64,000 bases of DNA from a virus. How positions within the stretch are numbered: the first letter of the stretch is position 1; every line of letters begins with the position of its first letter. This document shows positions 10,101 through 17,560 of the stretch, one piece after another. The stretch covers positions 64,001 through 128,000 of IMG/VR virus record IMGVR_UViG_3300050138_000621; one strand, given 5' to 3'. Made by a program: the position numbers and the translations under genes. The notes under the pieces were generated by a model. That model saw only the letters and a list, made by a program, of their open reading frames with translations. It was not told where the DNA came from and made no database searches.

Positions 10101-10919
10101 GTAGGGGTCGTCCAGCTCGGTGTCGACTCCGTTGCTGAACGGCAGCGGGTTGGTGATGGTCGCCCCGTTGAAAGGGGGCTGCACGAACTGCACGATCGAG
10201 TTCGCGAGCACGTTTCCGACGGTCCCCTTGAGCTGGGCAACCACGGTGACGCCGGTGACGGAGGTCTCGCCGTCGGGCACCTGGGCCTTGTAGAGCGTGC
10301 GGAACTGGACCGCGTCCGCCACGTTCGCTTGTGGCGTTTGGCCGACGGTACCCGGACCGATGGTCCGGGTACCACCCTGGGCCAGAACCACGGTCTCAGT
10401 CGTGTTGTGGAACGAGGTGGTGCCGGTCGCGAGTGACAGCGTCCAGTGGGTTCCGACGTTGGCCTTGGAGGTGTAGGCGATGGGGCCTTCGTAGTTCCTC
10501 GTCCCGCGGCCGACGTAGACGGAGCCTGTGGGGGGGAACGAGGTGGCGTCGACGAGAGAGAGGGTCGTGCTGCCTACGATCGGGGCCGAGCCGCCCTGGA
10601 AGAGTGAGGTCGACTTCTTCGTGAACGAGCTGTCGGAGATGGTGACGGCGCCGCTGGCCGCAGACTGCTGGAGCCGTGGGCACTGCTCGTCCTTGCCCTT
10701 GCGGTCGAGGGCGGTGCCGGTCGAGTTGTCCAGCGAGGTCGAGTTCAGGATCCCGAACGTGTCCTGAGACGAACGGAGGTCGCTGCGGGCAGTCGCCTCC
10801 AGCATGGACAGAATTCCACCTCCAACGCGAAGATTCCTGACGCCCACCTTGGACCGGAATCCGTCGATGAGGTCGGCTAGGATTTGCTGATACGACCGTG
10901 GCGTGGGTACGGTTCCCAT
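4173..10919 (-). CDS. Giant baseplate J-like protein with kelch-type propeller
   Basis: 2248 residues. The N-terminus (to ~residue 130) has the gpJ pattern of a helical start followed by GTALDRKGKDEQCPR. The C-terminal ~150 residues (IADRVRSAVATVIN, then IGQSIPLSSIV and VVGVLAVTIV) match the end of baseplate J/gp6-type wedge proteins. Normal gpJ is 300-500 residues, so this one is greatly expanded by β-rich insertions. Residues ~750-1120 hold kelch-like blades (VLVTGGVDDAGNY, NNVLITGGQT, NNVLIVGGF, each followed by a W-containing or Y-containing strand). The gene sits between the hub gene and fibre genes, as gpJ does. Role inferred: baseplate wedge that also displays adhesive domains. Confidence 0.8.
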   Translation of the reverse strand: MGTVPTPRSYQQILADLIDGFRSKVGVRNLRVGGGILSMLEATARSDLRSSQDTFGILNSTSLDNSTGTALDRKGKDEQCPRLQQSAASGAVTISDSSFTKKSTSLFQGGSAPIVGSTTLSLVDATSFPPTGSVYVGRGTRNYEGPIAYTSKANVGTHWTLSLATGTTSFHNTTETVVLAQGGTRTIGPGTVGQTPQANVADAVQFRTLYKAQVPDGETSVTGVTVVAQLKGTVGNVLANSIVQFVQPPFNGATITNPLPFSNGVDTELDDPYRERIRAVAESRQTGTTLALKNAVLGITADDENKRISSSNVIRRKDTSTLYVDDGTGYEERTSPVAIEVLIDSAAGGEQDVSISQRPVAKAFCLTQNSAPFALSQGAVLSVNVAGTTSVHVFDSSDFASIGNASAYEVVASINANPQLTFQARTLGGAQVVVFAKADTNEDVEVIASAGTDANAALLFPPNVVYTVQLYKNDRLMTKDGTVASIAGLAFSEWNTLSGSQTLVVSVDGTPSITFTFTGQSFIDAGTGFTSMGRNSVNAWAAVINAAIPGVTASNGNGRLVLTSNSGASNKSAVSVLDGSTLVTNKLFSVVSARGAAPDFVLNRNASQITLTSALSAGDRLSLGSPSTRAFTQSNVIAPTTIATTAKLWFVVDGDAEIVTTGINSATTLSLSVSSLHDWGHTLQLSAIAGTPFSNVEAGDWIILWDPALNSTLQGAFRIVSAIGGAALVVERRLGSALRVGHRSVALPGAGSSISKVLTTGGSTSPLANMESNPVGVTDTCEIYDPNTGLSAPCAPMSTARALHTATLLADGTVLVTGGVDDAGNYLTSMEVYNPTSNTWTTKSSVLGAGVMRHQATLLSNNNVLITGGQTAPSTSSNAFYDYVPGSDFFVTTGTMVHARDSHKQVRLPNNNVLIVGGFTNGTDVATAEIWSTGTLLCSATGSMTRPRSNFGLAAVGTSPTTVLAAGSKLGGAGKGTYEIYTIGTGLWGTETALPGTMNFEENDLVSLPNGHVVGLNGTSSDLSTSVGFQYDGSTFTNTGLDGVTPETSGRWRTQAIAIANGSATIKNRVVVIGGAAQLSTAWGFLPTAGIEQYDNTGDSWSLPDPALGTVTLTGAGAAIVRTLGLVREVDVPVATNYTASTFAAVVNADATNPGVAGLSLPPALTGASATIYQTNKVRIMTNTHAKYGDIALVAQNPAAAGFGLSPASATDNLADHVGSVESKSELGTPAFNDVNVRANSSNGRLVVGVPFVDVAYALVGLQNWWRGANGTSSYTPEFFYARSGSNAGFRTRLTGTLAYTDLSRIDPRDTSIEPWAPLDRAYLAAPFAIGPGDDLTVTADNDVSKRFSIKMWRTLAPVGNTYLQTNAFTDADASTGLQNTFGATYDFNDFTVYMNSRAVAFSGDSTRSMLFRFYRLGPEGDGARVRFGNPVAPNTPLNVAVSMAKDSTDVTVRLASGALRTPTVRSTTNLGQSVTAIDGGGTATIVQVLNLKADASRTSNVTTLTLTLPSGVADHGLIVNNVVWVQSTNGSFSSGQKTITGRGATTITYAEVAADASGSAIGDVSFDTLGEATFSGSSTAVNDFLRYTGTGVLANFTFQISAVAAGGGNVTTLSGDQLDGSLTTINTTLTWQPLGVATNLQVMANSAQTCTAVVAAINALAAAANSTCPITAAVLGSGSGALTSNTSDFLDNSKGWYVLADGVNWVSVTILPGSNYQLTFKKPITGTLSANAAWQNEVVRIAPSTTKNVVNWLKTPTITGLFTACSAQASGDGTKVQIASLTPGSAGGVQVQGGLANTVTAPLVGVTRALTAKSASTIKTADSAGIVQGFWCRVDNATPLPIVNNFGAGLAITGWDAAGLITFSAPVVGPVVFPTQAKVRIERQGDFVMVSDMGMAANIGLSAGQAGAWVRITPAASPTVDFPQVSSANQGIYRVLRTANVETGASGGLFIENAASIDETVECEIALYTTNGVMPGDTFVVSTPIWGADNQGTWTVKAVGETSAGSGDQFAHYDRFTVDTSARTPVPQGAGPALTSTTAGLVYLIEDKASTFILKVDGIAPNQTDGTYTDVRWDSIPFYSAIGEGAGSIVSVLDKLNFPISFASGADGYRYSTGLIGEANKVIYGDPADPTTYPGMASEGANVDISGPLIKRISVSLLLRVRSGVSQNGIADRVRSAVATVINQTPIGQSIPLSSIVAAASKVVGVLAVTIVSPSYGAGSDSISVNANEKPLILSFTSDIGVTFIGA

Positions 10920-10921
10920 TG

Positions 10922-11554
10922 TTAAGCAGCCCTCATTTGGGTGGGATATTGTGCACGTACGCTGTATTCGTAGATGGCAGTGATGTGCGCGATGAACGCT
11001 TCGACACCCATTCTGCGTTTCATGTAGTTACAGGTGGAGCAACAGGTGACGACGTTGCCGTCGATGTACCCCAACGAATTGTCGACACGATCAATGCCGT
11101 TGTAGACCCAAGGTGTTCGCTTCGGGGAACGGACCTGCGCCGGCATGCCGTTGCAGTAATTGCAGTTCCGTTTTGTCAACTCCGCGACAGTATCGTCGGA
11201 CAGAGCCCAGGTGAGTCCGCGGCGAGCGGCACATATTCTGTACTGGGAGACGACAAGGGAGAAGCCCGTCCCCCGGTTCCCCGTTCTGGCTCGTCGTGCC
11301 ACATCTGTGGCCATCCGACTTTCAAGGCGCCCACATCCGCAGGACTTCGAGTCCCCCGCGATCAGGCCCTGAGAGGCCACAGCTTTTTCCGTTCCGCAGT
11401 CGCAACGGCAAAGCCAAAGGGCGTTGCCCTTGGGGCCTCTGCCGGCATCGGCGATGACGGACCAGTGCCCGAAGCGATCACCCAAAAGGTTTTTCCGCAT
11501 CTTGGGGCGACCGACCGTTGGGTCGGCAGTCATCGCTGGCGCGGCATCTCCCAT
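10922..11554 (-). CDS. HNH homing endonuclease (GIDRVDN type)
   Basis: 210 residues. The N-terminal half has a small β-rich zinc module (GHWSVIADAG, WLCRCDCG, SCGCG). The C-terminal half is an HNH core: CNYCNG, YNGIDRVDNSLGY, NVVTCCSTCNYMK. The two CxxC pairs hold zinc and the Asp-Asn pair belongs to the catalytic ββα-metal unit. It is clearly paralogous to 35639-36430, which has the same domains in the same order. It is inserted cleanly between two baseplate genes (2-bp and 3-bp gaps) on the same strand, typical of a mobile endonuclease targeting conserved virion genes. Confidence 0.9.
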   Translation of the reverse strand: MGDAAPAMTADPTVGRPKMRKNLLGDRFGHWSVIADAGRGPKGNALWLCRCDCGTEKAVASQGLIAGDSKSCGCGRLESRMATDVARRARTGNRGTGFSLVVSQYRICAARRGLTWALSDDTVAELTKRNCNYCNGMPAQVRSPKRTPWVYNGIDRVDNSLGYIDGNVVTCCSTCNYMKRRMGVEAFIAHITAIYEYSVRAQYPTQMRAA

Positions 11555-11557
11555 CGC

Positions 11558-14080
11558 TTACGATGATTGCGGTCGGATGCCCGTGCTCACATCTAGGCCG
11601 ATGGGAATCGTTTGGGACGTAGCCGCGATGCTGACCGCAATCCCCAACTGTGCGACGGGTCCCAAAATCGATACGTTTGCGGCTTTGACACCGGCGAACG
11701 TGGGATCCCCGTTGAAGAGGTCTTGGGTGGCCCGGGCAATATCTGTTGCCGAAAGGTCCGCGATGCTCATCCCGGGCGCCAGCGGGAGGCCGTACTGGGG
11801 GTGCCCGAGCAACGTGCCTCGGCGGGTCGAGACGGCGAGCCTGACCTTCTGGACGATGTTGGTCAAGCCCACCGCCCACCGGTTGTCGCCGTCGGGCGTG
11901 ATCACCAGGTCGTTCTTGGGGGTCAGCAGGAAGTCGATACCGCCGATGGCCAGTAGGGGATCGTACGAGTCGACGCCCACGATGGTTTTCGTGCGGAAGT
12001 CTTCGTTGCTCTGGGGGTCTTGGTCCGAAGGAATGTAGATGATTTGCTGGGAGTTGACCGTGTTCGGCAGGAAGCCCTGCAGGGTGGCGGCGGCCAGTAC
12101 CGTGTAGAGGTTCATGTTGGGGAGCCCATCGACCACGACCAGATGCTGGCTCGGGGAGAGGTCCACGATCTTTGTGATGCGGCGGCAAGTCCGCGCGGTC
12201 CCGCGAGATGAGATCCACACAGGCTGACCGACCCCCAGGTACGAGGTGTCAGCGACCATGAGCGTATCGTTGGCCCCGTTGATCAACAGCGGCAGCTCGA
12301 ACCCTTCCTCGTCGACGTACGGGGACTGGAGGCCGTTGAGCGCGACAATTTCGTGCCACCGAAGTGGGTCGCCCAAATATCTGTTCGCCAACATCTCGAT
12401 CGTCGATCCGTAGGGGAACGGGACAGCGAACTTCGACTTCGGCTTCGTGAACGCGATCCCGGAGCGGGCGGCGAGCCCGGCCACCGCGGAGATGGCGTCG
12501 AGCTTGGGGTTCAGGTCGTTGTCGGTGTTGACGATCAGGCGCTCGAATTCGATCTGGAGCTGGCTGAGGGAAAAAAGGACGTCGAAGTCCTGGTCGGTCG
12601 GCTGCTCCAAAACGGTCGGGTTGGACGAAATACCGTACGTCTCGTTGAAGGTGGTGCTTCCGAGACCGATGGAATTCGCGAACAGAGTCGAGGTGGCGTC
12701 CACGGCGTCGTGCCGGCGCTGGAAATCTACGCCGGTCAGCCGGCGCGCCCTGGTTCGCTCGTTGGCGATGGCGATGGTCACCTTCGGCTGCAGGCGGAGG
12801 TCGCCGATGTTGATGCCGTTGAACAGGTTGAAGTTGTCGGACGGGACCAGGAACGGGTCGTTGGCCGGGTGCGCGTCGCGGCTCTGCAGCGAGGACGGGT
12901 CACCGGTCTGTTCGGCCGCCAGATCCAAGAGATCGCCGACCGCGGCGGCGACGGCGGTGATGCCGTTCGTAAAAATACGGCGGGCGGCCCCGGGCGCGGA
13001 CATCAAATCGAGGATCGCCGGCTTCAGGGACTGAACGATCGAGTCAGGCATGTCGGCAACGGCCAACGGGATCGACAACGCGTCCTTTGCGAACAGGGTC
13101 AGGTCTCGCATCGGCTCGTAGAGCCCGTTGTGTACGTCGCCGCCGACCGCAGCGATCGTTGCGCTCGCGTCTTGGACCACAGCACGGACCTGGGAGACCG
13201 TCCGGAGCAATGTAGCCAGCTTCGACGGGTCTTTTTGGACCGGAACATAGTCCAAAATCGATCCGGCGTTGCCGGTGCCGATCTGGATGCGCTTGTACGC
13301 CTTGAGCTGGAGGTTGTAGTCGTATTTGTAGGCGTTTTTGAAGTTCTTCGTCACCTGGAACTCCCCGGTGGGAGCAACCAGCCAAACGGCCTCCTCTTTC
13401 CACGTCGTAAAGGCCAGGCGAGCGGTCCGACCTGCCTTCGTCCGCTTCAATTCTAGGTACGCTTCAAGGAAAAGGGTCATCAGGCGCATCTGGTAGTAGC
13501 CCGTGAGGGTCTCCAGGTCGGCTCCGGGGTTGAAATCTGCGTCCGTGACGGTATTGAACACCGCAGACTGCGTGGATCCGATCAGTGACGCCGCCGCCAC
13601 GGTCGCGCTCGCCGCCGTCAGAGTCCCGCCGAAGATGTTGGGGCCGAAAGAGCTGATGGGAGACTGGGCGTTGCTGCGCCCAAACAGAACTCCGGTGGTC
13701 CCGGACATATGGATCATGCGGATCGGGGCTCCGCCGTGCTCTTCGACGACTCCGTTGAGCGTTACGGACGTCGTAACCGCAAACGGCATTGAGATCGTCA
13801 ACGATTCTGGGGGGATCGGGAGGTTGAACGTCCAGGACGTGCCTCCGGAGGCGGCCTTGGGGGCGTAAGTGTTGCCTTCCTGGCGTTCGACAACGATCAA
13901 TTGGTACGGGTAGGCCTTGCACCAACGGAGCCCGTCGATAGTGGCCGGCCTCGGGAAGTTGATTTCGGTCGGCTGAACGGGAGGGAGCGCGTTTCTCTGC
14001 GCCATCTCGACAAAGTTTGCCGGGGTGTATGGGGCTGGGGGCTGGAATGCCACGATCTGCATGATTGCCGTTGACGTCAC
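11558..14080 (-). CDS. Baseplate hub protein with LysM-like and gp25/W-like regions
   Basis: 840 residues; ATG at 14080 or, equally possible, the internal MQIVAF ATG at 14062. Residues ~550-600 (PFPYGSTIEMLANRYLG, then RWHEIVALNGL) have the spacing of a LysM-type module, common in tail hub proteins. Residues ~710-800 (VRLAVSTRRGTLLGHPQYGL, then ATQDLFNGDP) match the gp25/baseplate-W pattern. The N-terminal half is a β-rich hub-like region (IPPESLTISMP). Fusion of these parts in one chain is unusual. It lies upstream of the gpJ-like gene, separated only by an HNH gene. Confidence 0.7.
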   Translation of the reverse strand: MTSTAIMQIVAFQPPAPYTPANFVEMAQRNALPPVQPTEINFPRPATIDGLRWCKAYPYQLIVVERQEGNTYAPKAASGGTSWTFNLPIPPESLTISMPFAVTTSVTLNGVVEEHGGAPIRMIHMSGTTGVLFGRSNAQSPISSFGPNIFGGTLTAASATVAAASLIGSTQSAVFNTVTDADFNPGADLETLTGYYQMRLMTLFLEAYLELKRTKAGRTARLAFTTWKEEAVWLVAPTGEFQVTKNFKNAYKYDYNLQLKAYKRIQIGTGNAGSILDYVPVQKDPSKLATLLRTVSQVRAVVQDASATIAAVGGDVHNGLYEPMRDLTLFAKDALSIPLAVADMPDSIVQSLKPAILDLMSAPGAARRIFTNGITAVAAAVGDLLDLAAEQTGDPSSLQSRDAHPANDPFLVPSDNFNLFNGINIGDLRLQPKVTIAIANERTRARRLTGVDFQRRHDAVDATSTLFANSIGLGSTTFNETYGISSNPTVLEQPTDQDFDVLFSLSQLQIEFERLIVNTDNDLNPKLDAISAVAGLAARSGIAFTKPKSKFAVPFPYGSTIEMLANRYLGDPLRWHEIVALNGLQSPYVDEEGFELPLLINGANDTLMVADTSYLGVGQPVWISSRGTARTCRRITKIVDLSPSQHLVVVDGLPNMNLYTVLAAATLQGFLPNTVNSQQIIYIPSDQDPQSNEDFRTKTIVGVDSYDPLLAIGGIDFLLTPKNDLVITPDGDNRWAVGLTNIVQKVRLAVSTRRGTLLGHPQYGLPLAPGMSIADLSATDIARATQDLFNGDPTFAGVKAANVSILGPVAQLGIAVSIAATSQTIPIGLDVSTGIRPQSS

Positions 14081-14142
14081 GAGCCTTTGGGGCTAGACGG
14101 GTAAACGAGCCCCAATGGCGGGGCGACGATTGGAGCCCATAA

Positions 14143-14457
14143 ATGCCCAAGAGCACAAACGTGAGCGACCTAGTAGACGACTTCGTTCGAAAATTGACGG
14201 ACGCCCTCCATCACGAGACAGAGATGCGTGCCCGAGAAGCTGTGCTGAGCGCATTCGGAGGTGCCCCGGCGGCCCCCAGGGCCGTTTCAAAGCCACGGAA
14301 TGCAGTGAGCCCCCGCCTCAAGCTCGCCGGCCGCTACATGGGCCTCATCAAGCGGATGAAGAAGGGCGAGCAGAAGCGGATCAAGGGCGTTCGCGCCACC
14401 CAAGGCGTAGAGGCGGCGCTCACCTTGATGACCCAGATGGCCGCGGCTCGCGGATAG
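14143..14457 (+). CDS. Small basic protein, possibly DNA-binding
   Basis: 104 residues, ATG 14143. An N-terminal amphipathic helix (VSDLVDDFVRKLTDALH) is followed by an Ala/Pro linker and a Lys/Arg-rich C-terminal half (MGLIKRMKKGEQKRIKGV). The arrangement resembles small bacterial proteins with a VDDFV-type helix and a basic tail, but no catalytic motif is visible. It is the only plus-strand gene inside this minus-strand block and converges on the endonuclease VII gene with a 10-bp gap. The function is unknown; a nucleoid-like or regulatory role is a guess. Confidence 0.55.
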   Translation: MPKSTNVSDLVDDFVRKLTDALHHETEMRAREAVLSAFGGAPAAPRAVSKPRNAVSPRLKLAGRYMGLIKRMKKGEQKRIKGVRATQGVEAALTLMTQMAAARG

Positions 14458-14467
14458 GGGTTCAGCG

Positions 14468-14944
14468 CTACAGCAAGCCCGCTGACGCCCCGGCATCGAA
14501 GGTCAGCGGGCCGGAGGCGTACTCGTACAGGCCGCAGATACGGTCGTTGTGGCGACCATCGCCCAGCAGCCCCAGGGCCATGTTGCACTTATTGCAGAGC
14601 AGGCCTCTGATCTCGCCGGTGATGTGATCGTGATCGATCTTCAGGACGTTGTGCGGGCCCCCGGGAACATCCGTTCTGCATCCGGGGTTCGCGCAACGAT
14701 TTTGTTGCCGTAGCTCCATCTGTGCCAGTTCGGCGTCCGTCAGACCGTACGACCTGGCCCGGTCGTATTTCAAGTATTTGTACTGAGGATTTCGATGGTA
14801 CCGGTCACGCTCTTGTTCGAGAATCGCCTCTCGACATCTCAGGCGTCCGGGGCTCTTCCGCTTCAGGCTCACTCCGGGACCGCAGTGTGAGCAGTCGCCG
14901 GTCAAGGCGTCGGGATCTTTATTTGAGAGTCTGTGCTTCCACAT
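14468..14944 (-). CDS. Endonuclease VII-like (Endonuclease_7 family) nuclease
   Basis: 158 residues. The core CANPGCRTDV, then VLKIDHDHITGEIRGLLCNKC and NMALGLLGD, is the signature of the recombination endonuclease VII family: two zinc CxxC pairs and the DHDH catalytic segment. T4 gp49 resolves Holliday junctions, but small phage members like this are often mobile endonucleases. A paralogue lies at 45836-46426. Upstream is a copy of the CTATAG motif and a degenerate remnant of the HNH/AP2 gene leader (14948-14986), so this gene seems to have replaced or followed an older homing gene. Confidence 0.85.
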   Translation of the reverse strand: MWKHRLSNKDPDALTGDCSHCGPGVSLKRKSPGRLRCREAILEQERDRYHRNPQYKYLKYDRARSYGLTDAELAQMELRQQNRCANPGCRTDVPGGPHNVLKIDHDHITGEIRGLLCNKCNMALGLLGDGRHNDRICGLYEYASGPLTFDAGASAGLL

Positions 14945-14947
14945 AGT

Positions 14948-14986
14948 CTATGACCGCGACCTGGCCTGGGAGAGATGGATCTCCAC
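14948..14986 (-). pseudogene. Remnant 5' end of an HNH/AP2 homing gene
   Basis: A GTG at 14986, 6 nt after CTATAG, opens a 12-codon frame (VEIHLSQARSRS). With one frameshift the continuation reads GQVAVIDYVE, closely matching the start of the intact HNH/AP2 gene at 17000-17542 (MEIPLTKGQVAYVDDV). Both promoter and first ~15 codons are thus shared. I infer a degraded relative; it might instead serve as a short leader peptide for the downstream nuclease. Confidence 0.45.
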
Positions 14987-14991
14987 ACAGG

Positions 14992-15004
14992 CCTATAGCG
15001 AACG
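14992..15004 (-). promoter_or_regulatory. CGTTCGCTATAGG motif
   Basis: Exact motif on the minus strand, 6 nt before the GTG of the remnant leader and 48 nt before the endonuclease VII ATG. It sits directly downstream of the strong hairpin 15016-15050. Confidence 0.7.
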
Positions 15005-15015
15005 CCGGACACAGC

Positions 15016-15050
15016 AGTGGCCGGTCGGTTTACAGGGCCGACCGGCCACT
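15016..15050 (-). terminator. 13-bp perfect hairpin after fibre gene
   Basis: Arms AGTGGCCGGTCGG and its exact complement are separated by a 9-nt loop. It lies 90 bp past the stop of the minus-strand gene 15141-15701 and just before the next promoter motif. No U-tract follows on either strand, so termination is inferred from strength and position. Confidence 0.55.
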
Positions 15051-15140
15051 GGAAAGCTAGGGGTTATTTTAAGCTACTGCTGCGGCACAATTGCCCCAAT
15101 TCGAGGGCGCCCTTCGGCCTCAGCCGACGTGCTTGGGACC

Positions 15141-15701
15141 TTAGCTCTGAGCGAGGACGAGGACCACGAGGGTGGAACCACTCAGGTCCGTGTTGGCCTG
15201 CTGGATCTGGTCGTTCACGGTCACGGTCGACTCGAAGTGAGCCGCCGCCGAGGTGTGGGTGGTGACATCGGACACCATGATGACCTTGTCGCCGACCTTG
15301 GCGCCGGTCGCCGTGATGTGGCTGGGGGTCACCGAGGAGTCCGTTCCCAGGGTGCAGAACGAGTGGAACGAGGACGCCGGGAGCTTCGCCTGACCCGTGA
15401 AGGTCGCGGTGCCGGTGACGGCCAAGTTGCGGCCCGCGGTGACGTCACGAGTCGCGACGACGTCGCGGCCCGAGGACACGTCTACCGTGGTCGACAGGGT
15501 GCCCACGACCGACTGATCGCCGGTGAGGGCGACGCCGTTCACGATCACTTTGCCGCCGAAGGTGACGTCGGTATTGAACGTCCACGTTCCGTCCTTGTCC
15601 GAGATCTTGCCGATGTCGATGCCACGACCGCCGAAGAGACGGGAGCCGAAGGACCAGACTTGGGGGTAACCGGGGGTGATTTTGGTGCGCGATCCAGCCA
15701 T
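15141..15701 (-). CDS. Fibre-like tail protein
   Basis: 186 residues starting MAGSRTKITPGY. The middle (GGRGIDIGKISDKDGTW, VTFGGKVIVNGVALTG) has the repeated short β-strand pattern of phage fibre shafts and trimeric tail-spike stems. The tail (FHSFCTLGTDSSV to LVVLVLAQS) is β-rich. There is no enzyme motif. It is the first gene of the left-hand structural block in the direction of transcription, next to the integrase. A virion role is inferred from composition and context. Confidence 0.6.
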   Translation of the reverse strand: MAGSRTKITPGYPQVWSFGSRLFGGRGIDIGKISDKDGTWTFNTDVTFGGKVIVNGVALTGDQSVVGTLSTTVDVSSGRDVVATRDVTAGRNLAVTGTATFTGQAKLPASSFHSFCTLGTDSSVTPSHITATGAKVGDKVIMVSDVTTHTSAAAHFESTVTVNDQIQQANTDLSGSTLVVLVLAQS

Positions 15702-15763
15702 TTGAATTCTCCTTGACGGTGTGGGTTCAGCCCCAGATCGGGGTCAAAGAGATGATTGGTGCG

Positions 15764-16990
15764 CTAGTTGGCCGGCAGCGTGTCCTCTGGCCCTTTGGTC
15801 CCCAAAGTCGTCGGAACCTCGATCTGGATGCGCCCGCGGTCGGCGGCGGTGAAGCGGCCCGGGAGCAGGTGGCTGTAGCGCTCGGTGGTCACGACCGAGC
15901 TGTGGCCCATAACCTCCTGGAGCTTCTCCAGGGTGCCTCCGCCGAGCACCCACTGGCTCGCGAACGTGTGCCGGGTAGCGCGGTACCAAATCATGGGCTC
16001 GATCTCCAACGTCGCCAGGACCTCGCGCAGCTCCTCGCCCATCCGGTGATCGCCCAGGAAACGTCGCCGAGGGCCCGTAGCCGAGCCGCCACGCGGCCCA
16101 AGGATGGGCGGGCACACTAAACCCACGCCGCCGGTGATCGCCCTATGCTTCTCCAGCAGAGGGTAGAGGGAGTCGAGGATGGGGACGATGCGGACCTCGC
16201 CGTCCTTGACCTTCGCGCGGCCGTCCGCGGTCAGCCGGGCGGCGACCTTCCCTTTGCGGCGCTGGACCTGCTCGCGGACCGCGATGGTGCGGGAGACCAG
16301 GTTGACGGTGGCCCAGTCGAGAGCGCGGACCTCTGACGTCCGGAGGCCGCCCAAGGCGCCGATTGCGTAGGCGATGGCGATGCTGGTGTGCTTCTTATAC
16401 AGGCCCTCGTAAACGCGATGGATGTCGTTCGGATCCTTGATGAACGGGACGTCCTTGGGGTCGTGGTCGGACTTGAGGAACTCGCGCCGAGTTTTCTTGG
16501 ACAGCATCCGCGTGGGGTTCATCTTCGCTTGACCGTCCTCCACCAGGTCCGAGTAGAGGGAGGAGAGGAGGGCCATGCAGAGTTTTACCGTGGCCTTGCC
16601 GAGGCCCTTGGTGCGGAGGGCGGCCATCGTCGTCTTGAGGACGGACACACCCACCTCGTTTGGTGTCAAATCCCCGACGAGCGGCTTCAAGTGATTGGTC
16701 CAGCGGTTGGAGTCGTCGTAATGAGATTCGTGGGCGGTGCGGGCCGCGAGCCAGGTAACGGCTAGCTGTGACAGGGTTTCGACGTCTGTCCGGCGACTCT
16801 CGCCGAGTCCGTATATGCCCTCCTGGACGCGCTTCGTAATCTCGGTGAGGAGACGCTTGGCGGTATCGGCGTCTGGCAGAGACTTGGTCCGACGCTTCCC
16901 ATCGACATCGTACCACTGGATCACAGCCCTATTAGCCCGGACCTGGATAGATCCAGCTCCATGAGGCCTCCGTCGCTTAGGTCTCGCCAT
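15764..16990 (-). CDS. int: Tyrosine-family site-specific integrase
   Basis: 408 residues, usual phage integrase length. The N-terminal ~60 residues form an arm-binding/AP2-like region (HGAGSIQVRANRAVIQWY); the core-binding SAM-like domain spans ~65-160. Catalytic residues: Arg in GGLRTSEVRALDW, RATRHTFASQW, GHSSVVTTERYSHLL with the Tyr nucleophile. The conserved HxxR reads RxxR, so the first His is replaced. It drives integration and excision, making the phage temperate. A variant CTATAG motif lies 9 nt upstream of the ATG. An attP could not be defined by eye. Confidence 0.93.
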   Translation of the reverse strand: MARPKRRRPHGAGSIQVRANRAVIQWYDVDGKRRTKSLPDADTAKRLLTEITKRVQEGIYGLGESRRTDVETLSQLAVTWLAARTAHESHYDDSNRWTNHLKPLVGDLTPNEVGVSVLKTTMAALRTKGLGKATVKLCMALLSSLYSDLVEDGQAKMNPTRMLSKKTRREFLKSDHDPKDVPFIKDPNDIHRVYEGLYKKHTSIAIAYAIGALGGLRTSEVRALDWATVNLVSRTIAVREQVQRRKGKVAARLTADGRAKVKDGEVRIVPILDSLYPLLEKHRAITGGVGLVCPPILGPRGGSATGPRRRFLGDHRMGEELREVLATLEIEPMIWYRATRHTFASQWVLGGGTLEKLQEVMGHSSVVTTERYSHLLPGRFTAADRGRIQIEVPTTLGTKGPEDTLPAN

Positions 16991-16999
16991 GACGTAGAA

Positions 17000-17011
17000 C
17001 TATAGCGGGCG
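17000..17011 (-). promoter_or_regulatory. Variant CTATAG motif before integrase
   Basis: Reads CGCCCGCTATAG on the minus strand, with CCC in place of TTC. Spacing to the integrase ATG is 9 nt, slightly longer than elsewhere. It also encodes the last codons (Arg-Pro-Leu-stop) of the HNH/AP2 gene. Confidence 0.5.
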
Positions 17012-17542
17012 GATTGCGGTAGAGCAACCCAATTCGACCTCGATCAAATCGGCAGGGGCTTGAAGTTCTGGAAAGTTGACCACAGCGAACTCCCCCCACG
17101 CTTCCAGGGCTGCCTTGTCGTACGCCTTGGCGGCCTCGATCTTGTCGGCGTAGTAGCCGAGGTGGCGAAGCTTGTTGTTTACCCTGATTCGGGCCGGCCA
17201 TTTGCCCAGGCGCTCGCACCAACCAACGCCCTTGTAGCCGCTGGTGTTATTGGCGAACCGGACCTTATTAGCATTGTTCCTGCCGTTCGGGTCGGGGCGC
17301 AGGTTGTCCCGCCGATTGTTCCGGCCGTCGCGGTCAATGTGGTCAGGCGGACCTACGATGCCCATTCTCCTGGCTATTTCTTGGTGGAGCCCGACGGTCT
17401 TCTGCTTGCCGTCGAACCTTGGAAGCTTGCGCCGGGCGTAAAACGTCTTTCCGCTTTTTACCGCATACCAATTGAACGCCGCCAGATCGGCGTCGACATC
17501 GTCGACATATGCAACTTGGCCTTTGGTGAGAGGAATCTCCAC
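17000..17542 (-). CDS. HNH homing endonuclease with AP2 domain
   Basis: 180 residues, GTG start 6 nt after CTATAG. Residues ~1-45 form the small β domain often found before HNH (MEIPLTKGQVAYVDDVDADL). The HNH core is GLHQEIARR, PPDHIDRDGRNNRRDNLRP. The C-terminal AP2 DNA-binding domain reads NTSGYKGVGWCERLGKW, HLGYYADKIEAAKAYD. This is the standard HNH-AP2 homing endonuclease of phages. The gene sits between integrase and a truncated paralogue and overlaps the integrase promoter motif at its 3' end. Confidence 0.92.
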   Translation of the reverse strand: MEIPLTKGQVAYVDDVDADLAAFNWYAVKSGKTFYARRKLPRFDGKQKTVGLHQEIARRMGIVGPPDHIDRDGRNNRRDNLRPDPNGRNNANKVRFANNTSGYKGVGWCERLGKWPARIRVNNKLRHLGYYADKIEAAKAYDKAALEAWGEFAVVNFPELQAPADLIEVELGCSTAIRPL

Positions 17543-17548
17543 ACTGGA

Positions 17549-17560
17549 CTATAGCGAACG
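17549..17560 (-). promoter_or_regulatory. CTATAG motif for HNH/AP2 gene
   Basis: CGTTCGCTATAG on the minus strand, 6 nt before the GTG at 17542. Read in the alternate frame of the upstream pseudogene it supplies Arg-Ser-Leu-stop. Confidence 0.7.

Noticed and set aside
12353-13456. 367-codon plus-strand frame
   Set aside because: Antisense to the hub gene, biased composition, no ribosome site.
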